Positions 14,935 through 19,416 of a stretch of 19,416 nucleotides of DNA are shown here, piece by piece. The notes beneath the pieces are model-generated. The model did no database searches and was not told where the DNA came from. It worked only from the letters and a program-made list of their open reading frames with translations. The stretch comes from RHKX01 sp964497825 (GTDB lineage Bacteria > Actinomycetota > Thermoleophilia > Solirubrobacterales > 70-9). Location of the stretch: assembly GCA_964497825.1 (NCBI GenBank), contig CAZCFA010000055.1, positions 1 through 19,416 of the forward strand. Direction: 5' to 3'. Made by a program: the position numbers and the translations under genes. Each line of letters begins with the position of its first letter. The stretch's first letter is position 1.

Positions 14935-15894
14935 TCAGCAGCGCTTGACGTTGCGGCCGTGGCGCGGACAGGGCTTGAAGCGAATCGTATAGGTGTAGGT
15001 CTTCGCCGCTTCGTCGACGAAGTGAATCGACCCCGGGTCGTGTCGCGTGTTGTCCTGTGGTTGTGAGTAGGAGCCGCTGTCGGAGAACGCCTTCCCGAAC
15101 TTCTTCGGCGGGAATCCGAAGCGCAGCATCTCGGCGAGCGGCTCGCCGTCGAAGTAGTCCTCGTCGCCGAACACGTAATCAGGGGGGAAGTTGATCGTCG
15201 ACTCCCCGCCGGGCACGACGAGCGTCGTGCCGTCGTTCCGCGTGCACACCTGATCGGGCCGGATGACGTGTAGGGATCTGTTGTGCAGATCGACGAGGAG
15301 GAGGTTGAATGTGATGCCTTCGATCCTGGAGGAGGCACTGGAGATCTGGCCCACCAGCGCCTGCTTCTCGAGGAGATTCCCCGTGTTCGAGTACTCCTGC
15401 CAGTCGCAGCCGCTCGCGCTGAAAGCCGGGAAGGCGTAGGAGAAGCTCCAGCTGGTGAGCTCGCCGTTGGCTCCCGCCGCGAAGCGGACGGACGGGCGCA
15501 GCCTCTTGCGCGGATGCGCCTTGGTGGGGTGAGGGCAGCCGCCGACCCGGCGCTTCTTGCCCCTGATCCGCCGCCGGATGGTGAAGAAGTCGCGCCCCGC
15601 GCCGAGCCTCGGGTTGACGTTCGCGCAGCCGAGCGTCAGCCGCACCGCGGTGCGACTCTTCAGCTTCCACTTACCCTCCCACGTGTCGATCTCGGGTCGC
15701 GTCTGAAGCTCGGAGTCATCCCGCGTCACGAGCCCGTCGAACTCGAGCGCGACCCGGTACCACAGCGCGCGCGGTGGGTAGTGCTTGTGCCTCGCGGCCG
15801 CCGCCCCACCCGGCGCAGCCAGCGCGATGCCCGCAAGAACCGCCAGCATGGCAAGCGACGACCTTTGGGCACGCGGGCTCAGGATCGGCCTCAT
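14935..15894 (-). CDS. Secreted six-cysteine protein of unknown function
   Basis: 319 residues from ATG 15894. This start gives a clean signal peptide: basic n-region, hydrophobic core LAMLAVLAGIALAAP, then AAAA before RHKHYPP. Longer starts (ATG 16002, TTG 16011) would bury the signal and overlap the predicted promoter. The mature part has exactly six cysteines (90, 120, 163, 217, 309, 319), suggesting three disulfides. It is rich in beta-type segments, with a basic patch RRRIRGKKRR at 107-116. I do not recognise the family. Base composition is lower in GC than the flanking operons. It abuts the monooxygenase remnant downstream and tRNA-Ser upstream. An extracytoplasmic location is the only functional inference I can make. 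Confidence 0.7.
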   Translation of the reverse strand: MRPILSPRAQRSSLAMLAVLAGIALAAPGGAAAARHKHYPPRALWYRVALEFDGLVTRDDSELQTRPEIDTWEGKWKLKSRTAVRLTLGCANVNPRLGAGRDFFTIRRRIRGKKRRVGGCPHPTKAHPRKRLRPSVRFAAGANGELTSWSFSYAFPAFSASGCDWQEYSNTGNLLEKQALVGQISSASSRIEGITFNLLLVDLHNRSLHVIRPDQVCTRNDGTTLVVPGGESTINFPPDYVFGDEDYFDGEPLAEMLRFGFPPKKFGKAFSDSGSYSQPQDNTRHDPGSIHFVDEAAKTYTYTIRFKPCPRHGRNVKRC

Positions 15895-15972
15895 TCCCTG
15901 GTCACGTTCGCGTACGTGGTTGCCAGTTGCTCCGGCATCAGCGCAACCTCGGTCGCGGGGTACGTTCTCCCG

Positions 15973-16001
15973 AGCGTAACGGGTTACGACCTCCACGTCC
16001 A
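15973..16001 (-). promoter_or_regulatory. Putative promoter and operator of the secreted-protein gene
   Basis: On the minus strand TGGACG (15996-16001), a 17-base spacer and TACGCT (15973-15978) make a plausible -35/-10 pair. A perfect 6-2-6 inverted repeat (CGTAAC, GG, GTTACG; 15975-15988) overlaps the -10 box, the position expected of a repressor site. Transcription from here gives a leader of about 70 bases to ATG 15894. Confidence 0.4.
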
Positions 16002-16036
16002 TCTCTCGCAAACAGGCCAGAAATGGCCGACTACAG

Positions 16037-16126
16037 CGGAGGGGGAGGGATTCGAACCCTCGATACGCCTAATCGACGTATAACGGTTTTCGAGACCGCC
16101 GCATTCAACCGCTCTGCCACCCCTCC
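16037..16126 (-). tRNA. tRNA-Ser(CGA)
   Basis: 90 bases that fold as a class II tRNA. The acceptor stem is GGAGGGG/CCCCTCC with discriminator G, as in serine tRNAs. The anticodon loop CTCGAAA has anticodon CGA (16090-16092), reading UCG. There is a long variable arm with an ATACG/CGTAT stem, and the T-arm is GAGGG-TTCGAAT-CCCTC. The 3' CCA is not encoded. UCG is a preferred serine codon in this GC-rich DNA. Confidence 0.95.
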
Positions 16127-16150
16127 AGGTGGCGCCGGGGCGCGGCCGCA

Positions 16151-16156
16151 AGGGTA
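16151..16156 (-). promoter_or_regulatory. Putative -10 box of tRNA-Ser
   Basis: The minus strand reads TACCCT 24 bases upstream of the mature tRNA 5' end, the same hexamer as the -10 box of the cyclase fusion gene. TTCCCG 17 bases further upstream is a weak -35 candidate. Position fits a short processed leader. Confidence 0.35.
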
Positions 16157-16218
16157 GCGGGAGCGGTCCGCGGCGGGAACGGTCGCCCGCCAGGTGGGCG
16201 CTGCCGCGCGGAAGCCCC

Positions 16219-16254
16219 CGGTTCCGCGGAACCGCCCCATGGGATTCCGGAATC
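16219..16254. repeat. Compound palindrome repeat, copy 1
   Basis: Three palindromes in series: CGGTTCCGCGGAACCG (16219-16234), CCCATGGG (16236-16243) and GATTCCGGAATC (16243-16254). Copy 1 lacks the single spacer base seen in copies 2 and 3. Confidence 0.9.
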
Positions 16255-16330
16255 GCTCAGGCGAGGGAGTCGCCGCCGGTCGGCCGCCGCTGTTCGTCGG
16301 TCGTGGGGCGCCGGCCGCGGGGAGCCATCC

Positions 16331-16367
16331 CGGTTCCGCGGAACCGCCCCCATGGGATTCCGGAATC
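16331..16367. repeat. Compound palindrome repeat, copy 2
   Basis: Same order: CGGTTCCGCGGAACCG (16331-16346), CCCATGGG (16349-16356) and GATTCCGGAATC (16356-16367). One extra C separates the first two elements relative to copy 1. It starts 112 bases after copy 1. Confidence 0.9.
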
Positions 16368-16447
16368 GAGCCGATTCAGCAAGGGAGGCGCTGCCTGGTC
16401 CGCCGTCGCTGTTTGCGGCGTGGGGGCGCCGCTGGGCCGAACTGCCC

Positions 16448-16484
16448 CGGTTCCGCGGAACCGCTCCCATGGGATTCCGGAATC
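16448..16484. repeat. Compound palindrome repeat, copy 3
   Basis: Same order: CGGTTCCGCGGAACCG (16448-16463), CCCATGGG (16466-16473) and GATTCCGGAATC (16473-16484). A T replaces the extra C of copy 2. It starts 117 bases after copy 2. The last palindrome is extended to 14 bases here (GGATTCCGGAATCC). Confidence 0.9.
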
Positions 16485-16539
16485 CAGGAGCCGAGAGACA
16501 CGCCGGCGGGGCACGGCTGCGTGGACTGCCGGGCCGGCT

Positions 16540-17616
16540 TCAGTCGCGGACCATCCTCGCGACGGGGCTGAACGGGGCGTGGCCCTCGGGGTCGTGGCCG
16601 CTCGGCGGCGGGTCGGCGGCGAGCAGCGGCTGCAGGCAGCCGGTGCGGTCGAGCAGGCGCTCGGTCGCCGAGCGCTCGTCGCCCTCGAGGTCGAGCAGGG
16701 CACGGCGGATCCGGTCGAGGGTCCAGACCCGGTAGCGGCTCGTCGGCACGTCGCGGTAGCTGGCGCCGGCGGCGCTGAAGCCGTGGCTGCGTTGACCGGC
16801 GGCGAAGGCGGCGGCGTTGGCGGCGAGCATCGGCAGGTGGGTCCCCGCGATCTCGCCGAGCAGCGGCTCGAGGTCAGCGGGAAAGCCGTCGAGGAGCGCG
16901 GCGGCGCCGATCCGGCTGGCGCGGGCGGCCCACAGGCGCGCCACCCACTCGTAGACCGCCGGCGCCCGGCGGCGCATGATCGCGGCCGGGGTCGGATCGA
17001 GCGAGAAGTGGCGGAACATCGATCCGAACAGGCCGAGGTCGGCGATCGTCGGCCTCCCGCCGAGCAGGAACGGGCGCTCGGCGAGCACCGGCTCGAGGAG
17101 CTCGAGGACGCGCGCGTAGGAGGCCTCGACCGCGGGCCGGGTGGTGGCGTCGACGCCGTCGCCGGTCACGAACAGGCGCCGCTGCCGGCGCGCGAGCCAG
17201 CGCCGCCGCAGCGCCAGCGGCAGCGGCAGCCGGACCAGCTCGGCGGCAAGCCGGCGCGAGAGCAGGGCGCGGTCGGCGGCGTAGCTCCAGCGGTAGTGCA
17301 TCGCCGGCCGCCACAGCCACTCGTCGCCGAAGTCCTCGATCAGCAGCGCCGCGAACCGTTGCGGCGCGGCGGCGGGGATCACCGCGGGCTCGGGATGGCG
17401 CCGCTCGAGCCAGGCGATCATCGGCGTCGTGTCGGTCATCCAGCGGCCGTCGGCGAGCCGCACGGTCGGCAGCTGGGCGGCGCCGAGCAGCCGCGGCAGC
17501 CGCCACGAGTACATCCAGAGGCCGAGCGGGCGGCGCTCGTAAGCGATCTCCTTGAACCGCAGGTAGGCCTCGAACTTGCCGGTGAAGTAGGAGTACTCGG
17601 AGCCGTAGACGATCAC
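16540..17616 (-). CDS. Glutathione S-transferase-fold protein
   Basis: 358 residues from GTG 17616. The N-terminal ~78 residues form a thioredoxin-like domain with YSYFTGKFEAYLRF, the cis-proline in QLPTV (Pro50) and DTTPMIAWLER in the position of the glutathione-binding loop. The helical C-domain contains FLLGGRPTIADLGLFGSM (183-200), including the conserved capping-box Asp193. About 120 further residues extend past a normal ~230-residue GST and have no recognised motif. No catalytic Cys is seen in the N-terminal motif. Actinobacteria usually lack glutathione, so the thiol substrate is uncertain and a non-classical role is likely. It is divergent from the cyclase fusion gene, with a possible -10 (TAGCCT) nine bases before the start. 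Confidence 0.8.
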   Translation of the reverse strand: MIVYGSEYSYFTGKFEAYLRFKEIAYERRPLGLWMYSWRLPRLLGAAQLPTVRLADGRWMTDTTPMIAWLERRHPEPAVIPAAAPQRFAALLIEDFGDEWLWRPAMHYRWSYAADRALLSRRLAAELVRLPLPLALRRRWLARRQRRLFVTGDGVDATTRPAVEASYARVLELLEPVLAERPFLLGGRPTIADLGLFGSMFRHFSLDPTPAAIMRRRAPAVYEWVARLWAARASRIGAAALLDGFPADLEPLLGEIAGTHLPMLAANAAAFAAGQRSHGFSAAGASYRDVPTSRYRVWTLDRIRRALLDLEGDERSATERLLDRTGCLQPLLAADPPPSGHDPEGHAPFSPVARMVRD

Positions 17617-17625
17617 GCCGCCGCG

Positions 17626-17631
17626 AGGCTA
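17626..17631 (-). promoter_or_regulatory. Putative -10 box of the GST-like gene
   Basis: The minus strand reads TAGCCT nine bases before the GTG start at 17616, giving a nearly leaderless transcript. No clear -35 was found; the expected position falls in the first copy of the tandem repeat. Confidence 0.35.
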
Positions 17632-17648
17632 ACGGCGGCTGCCGCGGC

Positions 17649-17786
17649 GAAGCCCGGGAGGCGTTGCCGGAGCGCAGTCGGGCGTTGCCGGACCGAAGCC
17701 GGGAGGCGTTGGCGCGGCGCAGCCGGGAGCCGTTGCTGGGCCGAATCCGGGGGGCCGCGGCGAAGCCGGGAGGCGTTTGCCGGGGC
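17649..17786. repeat. Six-copy ~24-bp tandem repeat in a divergent promoter region
   Basis: Six head-to-tail copies begin at 17649, 17674, 17695, 17719, 17743 and 17762, with lengths 25, 21, 24, 24, 19 and 25. The approximate consensus is GAAGCCGGGAGGCGTTGCCG plus GGGC, with GAAG and GCAG starts partly alternating. Copy 5 lacks the GTTGC part. Most copies contain GTTG, and three contain TTGCCG, which is the predicted -35 of the downstream gene in copy 6. Confidence 0.85.
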
Positions 17787-17805
17787 GCGGCAGCGCGGCT
17801 ACCCT
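17777..17805 (+). promoter_or_regulatory. Putative leaderless promoter of the hydrolase-cyclase gene
   Basis: TTGCCG (17777-17782), a 17-base spacer, TACCCT (17800-17805), then seven bases to ATG 17813. This is the best-formed promoter in the window. Its -35 lies inside the last tandem repeat copy. Confidence 0.55.
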
Positions 17806-17812
17806 GGAATCG

Positions 17813-19162
17813 ATGGCGGCGCCGCCGGAGACCCGCTATGCGCGCAGCGGCGAGATCGGCATCGCCTACCAGACGATCGGCGCGGGCCCGGCCGACCTCG
17901 TCCTCGCGTTCCCGTTCATGTCGCACCTCGACCTGTTCTGGGAGAACCCGCTGATCGCGCAGTTCGTCCGGCGGCTGGCCGGCTTCGCCCGGGTGATCCT
18001 CTTCGATCGCCGCGGCGTCGGCCTCTCCGACAGCTCCGCCGGCGCGCCGACCCTGGAGCAGCGCATGGACGACGTCCGCGCGGTGATGGACGCGGTCGGC
18101 TCCGAGCGCGCGGTGCTGCTCGGGATGTCGGAGGGCTCGACCGCCTGCATGCTGTTCGCCGCCACCTATCCGGAGCGGACGACGGGGCTGATCCTCTGGG
18201 GCGCGATGGCGCGCTCGACGGCGGCCGAGGATTACCCGCTGGCGCCGAGCCGGGAGGCGATCGAGGAGTCCCAGCGGCTGCTGGTCGAGCCGCTGTGGGG
18301 GCGCGGCGACACGATCGACATCTTCGCCCCCAGCCTCGCCGGTGATCCCCGCGCCCGCGAGTTCAGCGCCCGCCTCGAGCGCTCGGCGGCGAGCCCGCAG
18401 CGGGTCCTGCAGCTGGTCGAGATCTTCCTCGACACCGACGTCCGCGACGTCGTGCCGTCGATCCGCGTGCCGACCCTGATCATGCACCGGCGCCACGACC
18501 TCGCCGTCAACGTTCGCTCGTCGCGCTGGCTGGCCGAGCGGATCGAGGGCAGCCGCCTGGTTGAGCTCGAGGGCGCCGACCACCTCCCCTGGGTCGGCGA
18601 CAGCGATGCGCCGCTGCGGGAGATCGAGGAGTGCGTGACCGGCGTCCGCCCGCGGCCCGCCCCCGACCGGGTCCTGGCGACCGTCGTCTTCACCGACATC
18701 GTCGAATCGACCGCCCACGCGACCGCGCTCGGCGACCGGCGCTGGCGCGAGCTGCTCGGCGAGCACCAGGAGCTGGTTCGCGGGCTGCTCGACCGCTATC
18801 GCGGCCGTGAGGTGAAGACGACCGGCGACGGCTTCCTCGCCCTGTTCGACGGCCCGACCCCGGCAACCGGGTTCGCCCGCGCGGTCGTCACCGACGTCGC
18901 CGCGCTCGGGATCGAGGTCCGCGCCGGCGTCCATTGCGGCGAGGTCGAGCTGATCGGCGAGGACGTCGGCGGCGTCGGCGTCCACGTGGCGGCGCGGATC
19001 TGCGGCCGCGCCGGCGCCGGCGAGGTGCTGACCTCACGCACGGTCCGCGACCTCGCGGTCGGCTCGGGGATCGAGTTCGACCCGGCCGGCAGCCACGAGC
19101 TCAAGGGGCTGCCGGACGTGTGGGCCCTCTACCGGGTGACGGCGACGCCGTTCTCGCCGTGA
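17813..19162 (+). CDS. Alpha/beta hydrolase fused to class III adenylate/guanylate cyclase
   Basis: 449 residues in two domains. Residues ~8-275 form an alpha/beta hydrolase with nucleophile Ser106 (GMSEGS), acid Asp229 (HRRHDLAV) and His257 (GADHLPWVGD). Residues ~285-445 form a class III cyclase catalytic domain: metal-binding Asp295 (VVFTDIVEST) and Asp339 (VKTTGDGFLALF), and Arg395 in HVAARI. The position usually held by Asn in VNxAAR is His391, a feature I associate with this fusion family. The hydrolase domain probably senses or processes a small ligand that controls cyclic nucleotide synthesis (inference). No membrane segment is seen, so it should be cytoplasmic. The stop overlaps the following amine-oxidase GTG. 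Confidence 0.9.
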   Translation: MAAPPETRYARSGEIGIAYQTIGAGPADLVLAFPFMSHLDLFWENPLIAQFVRRLAGFARVILFDRRGVGLSDSSAGAPTLEQRMDDVRAVMDAVGSERAVLLGMSEGSTACMLFAATYPERTTGLILWGAMARSTAAEDYPLAPSREAIEESQRLLVEPLWGRGDTIDIFAPSLAGDPRAREFSARLERSAASPQRVLQLVEIFLDTDVRDVVPSIRVPTLIMHRRHDLAVNVRSSRWLAERIEGSRLVELEGADHLPWVGDSDAPLREIEECVTGVRPRPAPDRVLATVVFTDIVESTAHATALGDRRWRELLGEHQELVRGLLDRYRGREVKTTGDGFLALFDGPTPATGFARAVVTDVAALGIEVRAGVHCGEVELIGEDVGGVGVHVAARICGRAGAGEVLTSRTVRDLAVGSGIEFDPAGSHELKGLPDVWALYRVTATPFSP

Positions 19163-19416
19163 GCCCCGACCGCAGCGTCCTCGTCGTCGGCGCCGGGTTC
19201 GCCGGGCTCGCGGCCGCCGAGCGGCTCAGCTCCGCGGGCCGGCGGGTGACGGTGCTCGAGGCCCGCGAGCGGATCGGCGGGCGGGTCTGGTCGCAGCCGT
19301 TCGGCGGCGGCATCATCGAGCGCGGCGGCGAGTTCATCACCGGCGGCTACGACGAGACCGAGCGGACGGCGGCGCGGCTCGGGATCGAGCTGGTCGGCAT
19401 GGGGATCAACTACCCC
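19159..19416 (+). CDS. FAD-dependent amine oxidase (partial, N-terminus only)
   Basis: 86 codons are visible before the window ends. The dinucleotide-binding motif VLVVGAGFAGLAAAERL is at 7-23, followed by the acidic strand end VTVLEARERIGGRVWS and IERGGEFI, a combination typical of flavin monoamine oxidases. The GTG start overlaps the cyclase stop as GTGA, implying co-translation. The substrate cannot be judged without the C-terminal part. Phytoene-desaturase-type flavoproteins share the N-terminal motif, so that alternative stays open. Confidence 0.85.
   Translation, partial: MSPDRSVLVVGAGFAGLAAAERLSSAGRRVTVLEARERIGGRVWSQPFGGGIIERGGEFITGGYDETERTAARLGIELVGMGINYP

Larger units (their letters stand above)
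16127..16539. other. Non-coding block holding the compound-palindrome array
   Basis: A 413-base gap between the GST-like gene and tRNA-Ser. Besides the three palindromic cores, the 76- and 80-base segments between them resemble each other (for example CGCCGCTGTTCG against CGTCGCTGTTTG, each followed by a G-run and GCGCCG). The block therefore looks like a degenerate tandem array of ~115-base units with highly conserved cores. Open frames cross it on both strands but have no start signals or recognisable products. Confidence 0.6.

Noticed and set aside
16017..16028. Short GCC/GGC inverted repeat just downstream of tRNA-Ser as a terminator
   Set aside because: Only a few base pairs with no T-run; too weak to call.
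16219..16484. CRISPR array
   Set aside because: Only three repeats, each made of several palindromes, with 76-80-base spacers that resemble each other, and no cas genes in the window.
16194..16571. Small proteins starting Met-Gly-Phe-Arg-Asn at the ATG of each palindromic core
   Set aside because: The ATG is part of the CCCATGGG palindrome. The three downstream sequences are not conserved as protein and lack ribosome sites.
17664..17954. Plus-strand frame with an Arg-Ser-Arg-rich product across the 24-bp repeats
   Set aside because: The repeat pattern arises from the tandem DNA repeats, copy lengths of 19, 21 and 25 break the frame periodicity, and the frame overlaps the cyclase start.
16129..18345. 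A 738-codon plus-strand frame across the repeat array, the GST-like gene and the cyclase start
   Set aside because: Low-complexity product with no start signal; it overlaps a recognisable GST-fold gene on the other strand.
16874..18985. A 703-codon minus-strand frame opposite the hydrolase-cyclase gene
   Set aside because: It opposes a gene with two intact enzyme domains; the product is repetitive and unrecognisable.

Overview
This is a very GC-rich stretch of bacterial chromosome with dense, mostly overlapping genes. Several features point to a deep-branching actinobacterium, perhaps of the Thermoleophilia type: an InhA-like enoyl reductase paired with a MaoC-fold dehydratase, a PccB-type carboxyltransferase, an alpha/beta hydrolase-adenylate cyclase fusion, and TANNNT boxes placed so close to start codons that transcripts would be leaderless. 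The lineage is inference. No plasmid, phage, integrase or transposase gene is visible.

Layout. (1) Positions 1-4189, minus strand: a MoxR ATPase / DUF58 / TgpA-like transglutaminase operon that runs off the left edge. (2) 4252-5022, plus: a crotonase-family protein divergent from moxR. (3) 5224-6892, plus: a GAF histidine kinase overlapping a NarL/LuxR response regulator. GC-rich palindromes sit on both sides of this pair. (4) 6991-14529, plus: a nine-gene type II fatty acid synthesis operon in the order malonyltransferase, KAS III, ketoreductase, acyl carrier protein, KAS II, acyl-CoA carboxylase beta subunit, SGNH/GDSL hydrolase, MaoC dehydratase, InhA-like reductase. Almost every junction overlaps by 1-8 bases. 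(5) 14530-16126: a stretch of visibly lower GC with a decayed monooxygenase fragment, a secreted six-cysteine protein of unknown function and tRNA-Ser(CGA). (6) 16127-16539: three copies of a compound palindromic repeat. (7) 16540-17616, minus: a glutathione S-transferase-fold protein. (8) 17617-17812: a divergent promoter region holding six copies of a ~24-bp tandem repeat. (9) 17813 to the end, plus: the hydrolase-cyclase fusion followed by an overlapping FAD amine oxidase that leaves the window.

How the parts fit. The central operon could carry out a full elongation cycle: priming and malonyl transfer (FabD, FabH), condensation (FabF), keto reduction (FabG), dehydration (MaoC) and enoyl reduction (InhA-like), all on the acyl carrier protein, with AccD contributing to (methyl)malonyl-CoA supply. 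The cytoplasmic SGNH hydrolase inside it has no standard place in that pathway and is the most interesting protein-level oddity. The strongest unexplained DNA signal is the compound palindrome array between the GST-like gene and tRNA-Ser.
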